Shown one piece after another: positions 50,453 to 59,098 of a DNA stretch of 64,000 nt. Each line of letters starts with the position of its first letter. The first letter of the stretch is position 1. A program made the position numbers and the translations under genes. The stretch lies in assembly GCF_014205225.1 (NCBI RefSeq), contig NZ_JACHNB010000001.1, positions 5,003,501 through 5,067,500 of the forward strand. The letters are read 5' to 3'. The notes below the pieces were generated by a model. It made no database searches. It worked only from the letters and a program-made list of their open reading frames with translations, and had not been told where the DNA came from. Source of the DNA: Actinoplanes octamycinicus (GTDB taxonomy: Bacteria > Actinomycetota > Actinomycetes > Mycobacteriales > Micromonosporaceae).

Positions 50453-50653
50453 CCCCGCTTCCGGCCGTCGTCTCCCGCGAGTCCGCCTGACCCGGCGTCT
50501 CCCGTACCGGCCGTGGCTCAGGCTGCCGTCGTGCCCCGTGTTGTCGCCTCCGGTCCCACGCTGACAACGAACGCACAGGTCCGGCACATGGTCATTTCAG
50601 GACCGGGGCGAAGGGTGAAGGCATTACGGGGAACCCAGTCGAGGGGAAGCACC

Positions 50654-51085
50654 ATGATCACCGAGTTGAACCGTGGAGCCGGCACCACCAACTCGACCGC
50701 TCCGGCGCCCGCCGCGGATCCGGTCGTCGCCGTGTTCGGCCAGCAGAGCCGGGTCGCCGCGCTGCCGCCGCACCTGCCGTCCGGCTGGCGGATGCGGCAG
50801 CTCGGCTCGATCGACGAGGTGCGGCCCGGCGAGCTGGTGCTGCTCAGCGGCGCCCGGACCGAGGACGTGCGGCTGGCCCGCACGGTCCTGCCCCGGGCCA
50901 CCCGGGTGGTCGCCCTGATCGACGAGTGGGCCCCGGCCGAGCTGGTGGCCGGCGTGCTGACCGCCGGCGCCGACGTCTGCGTGCGCGGCGGCCACCCGGC
51001 GATCCTGGCCGGGCACCTGGTCGCCTGCCGCCGCCGCCAGCTCGCCGAGCGCTGGGCCGGCCTGGACCTCGCCGACAACGCCTGA
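50654..51085 (+). CDS. Response-regulator receiver-like protein of unknown role
   Basis: 143 residues from the ATG at 50654 with GAGGGGAAG upstream. A disordered start (TTNSTAPAPAADPV) is followed by alternating strands and helices: VVAVFGQQSRVAALPPHLP, GELVLLSGARTEDVRLA, TRVVALIDEWAPAELVAG and AGADVCVRGGHPAILAGHL. The layout resembles a receiver (CheY-like) fold, but the phosphorylation Asp is not clearly present. It is convergent with the LAL regulator; both stop codons lie in one hairpin. Confidence 0.55.
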   Translation: MITELNRGAGTTNSTAPAPAADPVVAVFGQQSRVAALPPHLPSGWRMRQLGSIDEVRPGELVLLSGARTEDVRLARTVLPRATRVVALIDEWAPAELVAGVLTAGADVCVRGGHPAILAGHLVACRRRQLAERWAGLDLADNA

Positions 51086-51103
51086 CCCCGCCCGAGGGGT
51101 CAG
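51082..51103. terminator. Compact hairpin containing the stop codons of both convergent genes
   Basis: CTGACCCC pairs with GGGGTCAG around the loop GCCCGA. The plus-strand TGA (51083-51085) and the minus-strand TGA (51100-51102) sit in opposite arms of the same stem. Confidence 0.6.
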
Positions 51104-53715
51104 CGGGCGGCGAGCAGGTGGGCCATCTCGGTGCGGGACCGGACGCCCAGCCGGGCGAAGACGTTGCGCAGGTGGTGGTCCACGGTCCGGGGGCTGAGGT
51201 GCAGCTCCTGGGCCACCTCCCGGTTGGTGGCGCCCTCGGCGACCAGGGCCGCGATCCGCTCCTGCTGGGCGGTCAGCCCGGCGCCGTCCAGCGGCTGCGG
51301 CCCGGATCGTCCGGCGGCGGCCCGCGGTGCGGAGCGTTCGCCGGCGGCACGCAGTTCGCGGATGCTCTGCGCCGCCCACGGTTCGGCCCCGAGCAGCCGG
51401 AACGTCTCCGCGGCCCGGCGCAGGTGCTCGCGGGCCGCCACGTGCCGGCGCCGGCGGCGCAGCAGCCGGCCGTAGAGCAGCTCGGTGTGCGCCCGCGGGA
51501 ACCCGGCCTCGCCGACCCGCCGCAGCGCCGCGTGGAAGTGCGCCTCGGCCGCCTCACCGTCCCGGGTGCGCAGCGCCCGGCACCGGTCGCGCAGCGCCAG
51601 CCACCCGTCCTGGCCGGTCCGTCCGGCCCAGTCGTCGAAGGCGGCCGCGACCGGGTTCAGCGCCGGTTCCGGTCCGGCCGCCTCCAGCAGGTGCGGGACC
51701 ACCGCGACGCGCAGCAGCACCGAGCCCCGGCCGGGCGGCCCGGCCACCACCAGGTGCAGCCGTTCGGCGGCGGCGCGGCGCTGCCCGTCGACCAGGTCGA
51801 GCACGGCGAGGGCCCATTCGCACAGCGGGCGGGCCTGTTCGGTGCCGGTCGCCGCGCGGATCCGGGCCTGCCCGCTGTCCCGGTCGCCGACCATGGCGGC
51901 CAGCACGGCGAGCAGCCCGAGGTGGGTGCCGGCCAGCGCGCTCTGCCCGGTGCCGCGGGCGGTGGCCACACCGTCCAGCGCGGCGGCGGTCGCCGCGTCG
52001 TAGTCCCCGGACGCCATCCCGGCCAGCGCGGCCAGTTCGAGCGCGCGCGGCACCAGGCTGTGCGCCCCGTCCGCGCCGGCCAGCACCACGGCCCGCCCGG
52101 CGGACGCGGTCGCCATCCGGGCGTCCCCGACGAGGATCGCCGCGGTTGCCGCCCGGATCAGTGGGATCGGTTCGCGCACCGCCCCGGCCAGTTCCAGCTC
52201 CTGCCGGAACCGCGCGAACGCCGCCTCCTCGTCCCGGCACGCGATGTCGGCGAGCCCGGCCACGTGGTGGTAGGCCATCGTCACCGCCGCCGCTTCGTCC
52301 CCGCGCCGCCCGGCCGCGACCCGGCGCGCGAGCGCCGCATAGCGTCCCTGCTCACCGGCCAGGCCGGCCGCCTCGCCGGCCAGCGACAACGCGTCGAGCG
52401 CCGCGACCGGATCGCTCTGCGCCAGGTCCGCCGCGACGTCCATCAGGATCTCCCGGGAGGCGGGTCCGTCCGGCCGCATCTCGGCGGCCAGCCCGCGGGC
52501 CCGCACCCGGGTGCGGGCCACCGTCACCTGACGCAGGAGCAGGCCGGCCCGGTGCGGACGGCCGGCCAGCCAGGCGGTGCGGGCCGCGTCGACCAGGGCG
52601 GCGTCGCGGACGGTGGGGTCGGTGGAGAGCTGCGCGGCGTACCGGAAAGCCTCTGTCGCCTCGGCCGGCGCGGCCGTCGCGGCCGCCTCGGTGAGCTGGG
52701 CGGCGAGCGCGGGATCCGCGGTGGTCGAGGCCGCGGCGCGGTGCAGGAGCGCGTCCAGGCGGCGGCCGTGCGCGGCCGCGACCCCGGCCAGGGCGAGGTG
52801 CGCTGTCCTTCTGCCGACCGATGACATCTCCCGGTACGCCACCCCGCGCGCGACCTCCGACCCGAAGTGGACCGCGTCCCCGTCGACCGTGACGAGTCCC
52901 GCGCGCTCGGCGGGCCGGAAGTCGGCCAGCCCGGCGTCGGCCGCGGCGAGCAGGTCGGGGAGCGGGGCCGGGGGAGTGGCGGCGGCCAGCAGGAGCAGCC
53001 GGCGGGTGGCCGGTGGGAGGGCGGCCAGCTCGGTGTGGAGGCGGCGGCGGAGCGGGCTGTCCGGGTGGAGTTCGGTGGGGAGCGGGGTGTAGCCGCGGCG
53101 CTGCTCCGGGGAGAGGGAGCGGGCCAGGTCGACCAGGGCGGCCGGGTTGCCGCCGGACAGGTCGGCCAGGGTGAGTGCGACGTCGGCGGCGAGGTCCGGG
53201 GCGTGCTCGGCGAGCAGGGTGCGGCACTCCGGCGGGGTGAGCGGCCGGAGGTGACGGGCCGGCAGGTCGAGGTCGGCGAGGCTGGGCGGGCCGGCGGCCA
53301 GGACGGCGATCCGGTGACCGCCGACGCGGCGGGCGGCGTAGCCGATCACCTCGCGGGACGGGGCGTCGAGCAGGTGCGCGTCGTCCAGGAGGCAGAGCAG
53401 CGGGCGGCCGGCGGCGGTCGTCCGCAAGAAATCCAGGAGGGAATCGCCCGCGGTGACCACCGCCTCGTCGTCGCGGGCCGCGGGCCAGGTGATCCGGTCG
53501 GTGAGGCGGCGCAGGGCGGCGCACGGGAAGGAGCGCTCGGCGGCGTGGCCGGGGACGGTGTGCACGGTCCAGCCGGCGGCGTGCCGGAGCGCGGCGCGGA
53601 GCAGGGTGCTGCGTCCGGAGCCGGGGGCGCCGCAGAGGACGAGCGCGCCGCCCTGCCCGGCGGCGGCCGAGTGCAGGAGGCGCTCGACTTCTTGCACTAG
53701 TGGTGCATGAAACAT
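51100..53715 (-). CDS. Large ATP-binding LuxR family regulator (LAL type)
   Basis: 871 residues from the ATG at 53715. N-terminal AAA-type ATPase: Walker [19 protein letters not shown], Walker [15 protein letters not shown] long helical TPR-like middle is rich in Ala. The C-terminal LuxR helix-turn-helix is [20 protein letters not shown] followed by [24 protein letters not shown] proteins are usually pathway-specific activators. The gene diverges from the secreted polyester-hydrolase-like gene across 186 bp, which makes that gene the prime candidate target; this is inference. Confidence 0.92.
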   Translation of the reverse strand: MFHAPLVQEVERLLHSAAAGQGGALVLCGAPGSGRSTLLRAALRHAAGWTVHTVPGHAAERSFPCAALRRLTDRITWPAARDDEAVVTAGDSLLDFLRTTAAGRPLLCLLDDAHLLDAPSREVIGYAARRVGGHRIAVLAAGPPSLADLDLPARHLRPLTPPECRTLLAEHAPDLAADVALTLADLSGGNPAALVDLARSLSPEQRRGYTPLPTELHPDSPLRRRLHTELAALPPATRRLLLLAAATPPAPLPDLLAAADAGLADFRPAERAGLVTVDGDAVHFGSEVARGVAYREMSSVGRRTAHLALAGVAAAHGRRLDALLHRAAASTTADPALAAQLTEAAATAAPAEATEAFRYAAQLSTDPTVRDAALVDAARTAWLAGRPHRAGLLLRQVTVARTRVRARGLAAEMRPDGPASREILMDVAADLAQSDPVAALDALSLAGEAAGLAGEQGRYAALARRVAAGRRGDEAAAVTMAYHHVAGLADIACRDEEAAFARFRQELELAGAVREPIPLIRAATAAILVGDARMATASAGRAVVLAGADGAHSLVPRALELAALAGMASGDYDAATAAALDGVATARGTGQSALAGTHLGLLAVLAAMVGDRDSGQARIRAATGTEQARPLCEWALAVLDLVDGQRRAAAERLHLVVAGPPGRGSVLLRVAVVPHLLEAAGPEPALNPVAAAFDDWAGRTGQDGWLALRDRCRALRTRDGEAAEAHFHAALRRVGEAGFPRAHTELLYGRLLRRRRRHVAAREHLRRAAETFRLLGAEPWAAQSIRELRAAGERSAPRAAAGRSGPQPLDGAGLTAQQERIAALVAEGATNREVAQELHLSPRTVDHHLRNVFARLGVRSRTEMAHLLAAR

Positions 53716-53901
53716 GTCGAGAGTGTTGCGCGATCGGGTCCGGCCCGAAAGAACAACATCGATGTCGTGCAAGGGGTGAAATTTCCGGGATGTTGCCAGC
53801 TGATGAACGCAAGGCCGGTGATTTCGCCGATGCGTGGCCGCCGAGGCGGTGCGCAGACTGGCGCTCGTCGAACCGTCCCCCCAGGTGAAGGAGTATTCGA
53901 C

Positions 53902-54768
53902 GTGCACCGGACTTGGAAACGCATGCTGGTGACCGTGGCGGCCACCATCGCGCTCACCGCGCCGCTCGGCGCCACCGCCGCGCACGCCGCCGACAACCCC
54001 TACGAGCGCGGCCCGAACCCGACGCTGGCCGCGCTGCAGGCGAGCCGCGGCCCCTACGCGGTCTCGACCACCTCGGTCTCCCGGCTCAGCGCTGTCGGCT
54101 TCGGCGGCGGCACCATCTACTACCCGACCAGCACCGCGGACGGCACCTTCGGCGCGATCGCCATCTCGCCCGGCTTCACCGCCTACTGGTCCAGCATCTC
54201 CTGGCTGGGACCGCGGCTGGCCTCGCACGGCTTCGTGGTGATCGGCATCGAGACGCTGACCACCGCCGACCAGCCGGACTCGCGGGGCGACCAACTGCTC
54301 GCCGCGCTCGACTACCTGACCAGCCGCAGCTCGGTACGCAGCCGGATCGACTCCAGCCGGCTCGCCGTGGCCGGGCACTCGATGGGCGGCGGCGGCAGCC
54401 TGGAAGCGGCCAGCGACCGGCCGTCCCTGCAGGCCGCGGTGCCGCTCGCGCCGTGGAACCTGGACAAGTCGTGGACCGAGCTGCGGGTCCCGACGCTGAT
54501 CGTGGGCGGCGAGGCGGACACCATCGCGCCGGTGGCCAGCCACTCGATCCCGTTCTACACCAGCATCCCGTCGTCGGCCGAGAAGTCCTACCTGGAGCTG
54601 AACGGCGCCAGCCACTTCTTCCCGCAGTCGGTGAACACGCCGACCGCGGTGCAGGCGGTGGCCTGGCTGAAGCGCTTCGTGGACGACGACACCCGGTACA
54701 GCCAGTTCATCTGCCCGGGACCGAGCAGCCTGTCGATCTCGGACTACCGGAGCAGTTGCCCGGTGTGA
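53902..54768 (+). CDS. Secreted cutinase / PET-hydrolase-like polyester hydrolase
   Basis: 288 residues from the GTG at 53902 with AAGGAG 8 bases upstream. Signal peptide ([20 protein letters not shown]) with cleavage near AHAA. The mature protein starts [10 protein letters not shown], as in Thermobifida-type cutinases. The triad is Ser160 in GHSMGGGGS, Asp206 in GGEADTIAP and His238 in NGASHFFP. Substrate-cleft residues are Phe92 (SPGFTAY), Met161 and Trp185 (APWNLDKSW). A C-terminal cysteine pair (ICPGPSS, SCPV) would form the family disulfide. His159 and Phe239 place it with actinobacterial cutinases rather than with IsPETase. It should split ester bonds of cutin-like polyesters; activity on PET is plausible but untested. 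Confidence 0.94.
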   Translation: MHRTWKRMLVTVAATIALTAPLGATAAHAADNPYERGPNPTLAALQASRGPYAVSTTSVSRLSAVGFGGGTIYYPTSTADGTFGAIAISPGFTAYWSSISWLGPRLASHGFVVIGIETLTTADQPDSRGDQLLAALDYLTSRSSVRSRIDSSRLAVAGHSMGGGGSLEAASDRPSLQAAVPLAPWNLDKSWTELRVPTLIVGGEADTIAPVASHSIPFYTSIPSSAEKSYLELNGASHFFPQSVNTPTAVQAVAWLKRFVDDDTRYSQFICPGPSSLSISDYRSSCPV

Positions 54769-54801
54769 GTGGGTCGCGGTGCTAGCGTACCGCGCTCGCC
54801 G

Positions 54802-54841
54802 GCCCTGGTCACTCGGTCGAAAGACCGTGTCTGACCAGGGC
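54802..54841. terminator. Hairpin after the polyester hydrolase gene
   Basis: GCCCTGGTCA pairs with TGACCAGGGC, and an inner CGGTC-GAAA-GACCG stem-loop lies between them (GAAA tetraloop). No T run follows. It lies 33 bp after the stop codon and 45 bp before the next gene, so it may terminate or stabilise the 3' end. Confidence 0.6.
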
Positions 54842-54886
54842 TTATCGCCGTAAGGTCGGTGACCGTCGCCGATCTGTGGAGGAATC

Positions 54887-56182
54887 CTGAACGTCGCAGA
54901 GCTGACCCTGGCCCGACTCCGTGGCCTGGGTCGCAACCCGGCCATCACCGAGCACCTGTTCCGCCGGGTGATCGGCCGTCCCGATCTGGAGGGCTGGTAC
55001 CGGAGCTGGCTGATCAAGAGTCGTGACCCGTGGACCGACGAGATGTTCGACGCCGTCGCCGCCCACCCCGATCCGCTGGTCCGGGTCGCGCTGGCCCAGT
55101 CACCGTACAGCTCCGGAGCGCAGCGCGCCCGGCTGGTGGACGATCCGGACGCGGAGGTGCGCCGCGCGCTCGCCGAGGGACCCGACATGCCGTGCGAGCC
55201 GATGCCGGCCGAGGCGTACCGGCGGCTGGCCACCGACCCGGAGCGCCGGGTGCGGCGGATGTTGTGGCTGGTGGACTCGCTGCCCGAGGTGGCCAGGGCG
55301 GTGCTGGGCGGCCTGGAGAGCCCGTTCCCGGCCTCGCCGGCCCAGCCCGCGCCACCGCCGGAGCCGGACGTCCTCTCCCCGGCCGAGGTGGAGCGGCTGG
55401 TCCGCAGCGAGGACGCGGGGGACCGGTGGCGGGCCGCCCGGTACGCGCCGTCGCCACCGGCGCTCAGCGCGGATCCCGACCCGGGTGTGCGCCTGTGCCT
55501 GTCGATGCGGCCGGATCTGACCGAGGAGGAGCGGGCCGCGATCGACTACTACGTCGGCCCGCACGACCGGCTGCCGGTCCTGCCCTGGGTCCGCGATGCC
55601 GACGCGCGGACGCTGGACACGTGCGTCCGCTCCCGGCACATCGGGCTGCGCCGCAGCGCGACGCACCATCGGGCGCTGACCGCGGACCAGATCGCGATCC
55701 TCGCCGAGGACCCCGACTTCGCGGTCCGGTTGATGCTCTGCGAGCGGCACGACGACGTGCCCGGGCACCTGGTGGTCCGCACCTACCTCGAGGCCCGGGT
55801 GATCACCCGGGGCAACCTGCTGCGGCATCCGGCGTTCCCGCGTACCGAACTGGCCCGCTACGCCGACTCACCGCACTGGGAAGCCCGCGCCCTGGTCACC
55901 ATGGATCCGACCGCCGCGGCCGAGCTGATCGACCGGCTCAGCCGCGACGAGCACCCCGGCGTGCGGGCCTGGATGGCCGCCGACGAGCGGCTGTCCGTCG
56001 CGCGGATCCTGGAGTTGCTGGACGACGAGGAGACCGCTGAGCCAGCCGCGGCCAACCCGGGACTGCCCCGTGCGGTGATGGAGCAGATCGTGGATGCCAC
56101 CCCGTCCGTTCCACCGGACCGGCCGGGGGTGCTCGTGCTCGGGCACACCACCCCGTCGCACCAGGAGCTGACCGGGATCTGA
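54887..56182 (+). CDS. HEAT/leucine-rich-repeat-variant-like repeat protein
   Basis: 431 residues if translation starts at the CTG at 54887, which follows GGAGGA by 3 bases; the conserved-looking N-terminus (LNVAELTLARLRGLGRNPAI) supports this. The first ordinary start is the GTG at 54968, which would cut 27 residues. The protein is built of short helical repeats of the kind HPDPLVRVALAQSPYSSGAQ and DDPDAEVRRALAEGPDMP, recurring as DPDFAVRLMLCERHD and DEHPGVRAWMAADERLS. Such proteins act as interaction scaffolds. No signal peptide. Function unknown. Confidence 0.7.
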   Translation: MNVAELTLARLRGLGRNPAITEHLFRRVIGRPDLEGWYRSWLIKSRDPWTDEMFDAVAAHPDPLVRVALAQSPYSSGAQRARLVDDPDAEVRRALAEGPDMPCEPMPAEAYRRLATDPERRVRRMLWLVDSLPEVARAVLGGLESPFPASPAQPAPPPEPDVLSPAEVERLVRSEDAGDRWRAARYAPSPPALSADPDPGVRLCLSMRPDLTEEERAAIDYYVGPHDRLPVLPWVRDADARTLDTCVRSRHIGLRRSATHHRALTADQIAILAEDPDFAVRLMLCERHDDVPGHLVVRTYLEARVITRGNLLRHPAFPRTELARYADSPHWEARALVTMDPTAAAELIDRLSRDEHPGVRAWMAADERLSVARILELLDDEETAEPAAANPGLPRAVMEQIVDATPSVPPDRPGVLVLGHTTPSHQELTGI

Positions 56183-56193
56183 TCCGGAGATGA

Positions 56194-56237
56194 CCGTGCC
56201 GGCCTCGTCACGACGGGGGGACGAACGAGGCCGGCAC
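56194..56237. terminator. Bidirectional hairpin between convergent genes
   Basis: CGTGCCGGCCTCGT pairs perfectly (14 bp) with ACGAGGCCGGCACG around a 16-base loop, followed by GGGTCTTTCT. It lies between genes ending at 56182 and 56248. Confidence 0.85.
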
Positions 56238-56247
56238 GGGGTCTTTC

Positions 56248-56823
56248 TCAGGAGGCCGCCGAGGGCCGCAGAACCTTGCAGGTCTCGACGGCCTTCTTCG
56301 TGGTGGCGTCCGACTCGTCGAGCTTGCCGGTGTCGGTCACGCCGTTGTCCTTGAGGCAGTTCAGGTACGCCGCGTTCGCGCCGTTCCCACCGGTGCCGTT
56401 GCCGGGGCCGCGCCCGCCGAAGCTCGGCCGCACCGACGCGCACGCCTCCTGCGCCTTGGCCCAGGTCGCGTCGTCCACGCCGTCCGGCTTCGGGAAACCG
56501 CCGCCGCCTCCCGGGAAGCCACCGCGGCCGCCGAAGCTCCCGGAGGGCCGGGGCTGGCCGGACGGACGGGCCTCGCCGGAGGGACGCATCCCGCCGTTGC
56601 CCGGGCCACCCGAAGGCATCGTGACGGTCACGCCGTTCTTCGCGAGACACTCGGTGTACGCCGCGAACGCCGAGGTGCCGCCGCCGTTCTGGCCGGCCGT
56701 GCCGTTCGCCGAGCTGTTGCTGTCGTCCTGGTCGCCGCACGCCGCGGTGAAGGCCACCGACACGAACGCCACCGCCGCGCACGCCGCGACCCGGCGGGCC
56801 ACCTTCGACTTGACTACCGGCAC
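56248..56823 (-). CDS. Lipoprotein with duplicated two-cysteine domain
   Basis: 191 residues. Lipoprotein signal: basic start, AACAAVAFVSVAFTAACGDQ with the lipobox at TAAC. The mature part contains the same module twice: AAYTECLAKNGVTV with KAQEACASVRPS, and AAYLNCLKDNGVTD with KAVETCKVLRPS. Each module has two cysteines that may pair. The first module is split by a Gly/Pro/Phe-rich linker (GGFPGGGGGFP) of the same kind as the C-terminal tail of the membrane fusion protein at 60626. It diverges from the export cluster and may belong to it. Binding partner unknown. Confidence 0.75.
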   Translation of the reverse strand: MPVVKSKVARRVAACAAVAFVSVAFTAACGDQDDSNSSANGTAGQNGGGTSAFAAYTECLAKNGVTVTMPSGGPGNGGMRPSGEARPSGQPRPSGSFGGRGGFPGGGGGFPKPDGVDDATWAKAQEACASVRPSFGGRGPGNGTGGNGANAAYLNCLKDNGVTDTGKLDESDATTKKAVETCKVLRPSAAS

Positions 56824-56993
56824 AAGCGTCTCCTTGATTCGTCGGGCGGGTACGACGGCATAGCGAACCCGGCGTTCCTATGCGGAAGATCGGACGCGGC
56901 TAGGAATTGCCTTTGAGCCGGTCCGGCGGCTCCGAGGGAACTCCGAGGCAGGACCGAGCCGGTGGCGAGGACGGCTCGCCAGACTCCTCGGCC

Positions 56994-58301
56994 ATGGGTG
57001 TTGCACTGGCCGGTCGCCGGCGTCTGATCTGGCTCGGCGTGACCGTCGTCGTGCTCGCGTTGCTCGCCTACGGCGTGGTGCGCGCGCTGACGGCGGACGG
57101 CGCGGAGGAGTCGAAGGCGGCCGAGACCGTCACCGTGGACCGGGGCGCGGTGACCAGCGAGGTCGCCACCACCGGCACGTTGCAGCCGGCGCAGACACGC
57201 AGCCTGTCGTTCGCGGTGGACGGCACCGTGGAGACCGTCCAGGTCCGGGCCGGGACGACGGTGACCGCGGGGCAGGTGCTCGCGGCGGTCGACGACGAGG
57301 ACGCGCGGGACGCGGTCGACGACGCGCAGGACGCGCTGGACTCGGCGGAGGACTCGCTCGCCGACGCCAAGGAGGCCGCCTCCACGACCTCCACCACCAC
57401 CGGCTGCGACGCGGCGGCGGCCTATCGGCTGGGGGCCACGGCCACCGCCTCGGCCTCCGGCTCACCCTCGCCGACGGCCACCGCGACGGCTTCCGCCACC
57501 CCGACCGCGACGAAGACGGCGCAACCGGCCGCCACCGCCACCAAGACCAAGGGCAGCGGTGGCACGACGGGCGGGACCACCGGCGGCGGCACCACCGGCG
57601 GCGGGACCACCGGTGGCGGCGCGTCCGGGGGCGGCGCCTCCGCGTGCACCGGGACCAGCGGCGGCCAGCCGGGCGGTGGCCAGCAGGGCAGCAGTGGCGG
57701 TGACGCCATCCTCACCGCGCAGCAACGGGTGAACCAGGCCGAGGTGGCCCTGGAGAAGGCCGAGGACGCCCTGGCGGGCGCCACCATCACGGCGCCCATC
57801 GCCGGCAAGATCCTCACGGTCGGCGGCAAGGTGGGCAGCCAGGTCACCGCCGGCTCGGCGTTCATCACCCTGGCCGACGTCTACGACATGCAGATCAGCG
57901 CCGCCTTCCCGGAGGCCGACGCGGACCACCTGGCGGTCGGGCAGAAGGCGGTGATCACCCTGGCCGACAAGCCGGGCGAGACGTTCGACGCCACCCTGGT
58001 GGTGGTCGACCCGGTCGGCACCAGCGACGGCACGCTCACCACGTTCGGCGTGGTGCTGTCCTTCGTCGACGCCCCGGAGGACCTGCTGGTCGGGCAGAGC
58101 GCCCAGGTCAGGGTGACCACCGGCAGCAAGGCGGACGTGCTCCGGGTGCCCAGCACCGCGGTGCACGACGTCTCCGGGACCAACGGGACCGTGCAGAAGG
58201 ACGGCGCCGTGGCCGAGGTGCGGATCGGCCTGCGCGGCGACCGGTACACCGAGATCACCGCGGGCCTGAGCGAGGGTGATGCGGTGTCCCGATCCTGGTG
58301 A
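56994..58301 (+). CDS. HlyD/MacA-like membrane fusion protein 1
   Basis: 435 residues from the ATG at 56994; a TTG at 56907 would add a polar 29-residue leader. One membrane helix (RLIWLGVTVVVLALLAYGVV) is followed by the barrel-type segment TSEVATTGTLQPAQTRSLSF and first half of the lipoyl domain (GTVETVQVRAGTTVTAGQVL). The helical hairpin is replaced by about 110 residues of Ser/Thr/Ala/Gly-rich sequence with two cysteines. The lipoyl domain resumes at ATITAPIAGKILTVGGKVGS. It should couple the ABC exporter to substrate capture outside the membrane. It is followed by a two-component system. Confidence 0.85.
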   Translation: MGVALAGRRRLIWLGVTVVVLALLAYGVVRALTADGAEESKAAETVTVDRGAVTSEVATTGTLQPAQTRSLSFAVDGTVETVQVRAGTTVTAGQVLAAVDDEDARDAVDDAQDALDSAEDSLADAKEAASTTSTTTGCDAAAAYRLGATATASASGSPSPTATATASATPTATKTAQPAATATKTKGSGGTTGGTTGGGTTGGGTTGGGASGGGASACTGTSGGQPGGGQQGSSGGDAILTAQQRVNQAEVALEKAEDALAGATITAPIAGKILTVGGKVGSQVTAGSAFITLADVYDMQISAAFPEADADHLAVGQKAVITLADKPGETFDATLVVVDPVGTSDGTLTTFGVVLSFVDAPEDLLVGQSAQVRVTTGSKADVLRVPSTAVHDVSGTNGTVQKDGAVAEVRIGLRGDRYTEITAGLSEGDAVSRSW

Positions 58302-58372
58302 CAGCGGGCTCATAGCCCACTCAAAGAAAACGTTGATAAGTCTGTGCGGTGCTTTCCGAGACCCGATACCCG

Positions 58373-59098
58373 ATGACCGTCGGCGACACGTCGGCGCGGC
58401 CTGCCCGCGTCCTCGTCGTGGACGACGAGCCGAACATCTCCGCGCTGCTCAGCGCCACTCTGCGGCTCGTCGCCTTCGACGTGCGGGTGGCCGGGACCGG
58501 CACCGCCGCCCTGGTGGCGGTGAGCGAGTTCGAGCCGGACCTGATCGTGCTCGACGTGATGCTGCCGGACCTGGACGGGTTCGAGGTGGCCCGGCGGCTG
58601 CGCGCCGCCGGGTGCCGGACGCCGGTGCTGTTCCTCACCGCGCGGGACGCGGTCGAGGACCGGATCCTCGGGCTCTCCACCGGTGCCGACGACTACGTCA
58701 CCAAGCCGTTCAGCCTCGAGGAGGTCGTGCTACGGATCCGCGCCATCCTGCGGCGCAGTCAGCCGGAGGACCCGAAACCGGACACCGGGGTGCTCCGGTA
58801 CGCCGACCTGGAGCTGGACGAGGACGCCCACGAGGTACGCCGGGCGGGTCGCCTGATCGAGCTGTCGCCGACCGAGTTCAACCTGCTCCGGTACCTGATG
58901 ATCAACGCCGGTCGAGTGGTCAGCAAGGCGCAGATCCTGGACCGGGTGTGGAAGTACGACTTCGGTGGCGACGGCCGGATCGTCGAGTCGTACGTCTACT
59001 ACCTGCGCCGGAAGATCGACCGGGCCGAGCCGGCGCTGATCCACACCGTGCGCGGCGTCGGCTACGCCCTCCGGTTGCCGCGCGGCGCGCAGGAGTGA
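58373..59098 (+). CDS. OmpR/PhoB family response regulator
   Basis: 241 residues from the ATG at 58373 (a GTG at 58349 is possible). Receiver domain: ARVLVVDDEPNISALLSATL, phospho-accepting Asp in LIVLDVMLPDLDGFEV, T in LFLTARDAVED and Lys in GADDYVTKPFSLEEV. Winged-helix output domain: ELSPTEFNLLRYLMINAGRV, RIVESYVYYLRRKID, and IHTVRGVGYALRL. It is coupled to the sensor kinase by a GTGA overlap. It may bind the GGCTCCGAGG elements found before both membrane fusion protein genes. Confidence 0.96.
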   Translation: MTVGDTSARPARVLVVDDEPNISALLSATLRLVAFDVRVAGTGTAALVAVSEFEPDLIVLDVMLPDLDGFEVARRLRAAGCRTPVLFLTARDAVEDRILGLSTGADDYVTKPFSLEEVVLRIRAILRRSQPEDPKPDTGVLRYADLELDEDAHEVRRAGRLIELSPTEFNLLRYLMINAGRVVSKAQILDRVWKYDFGGDGRIVESYVYYLRRKIDRAEPALIHTVRGVGYALRLPRGAQE

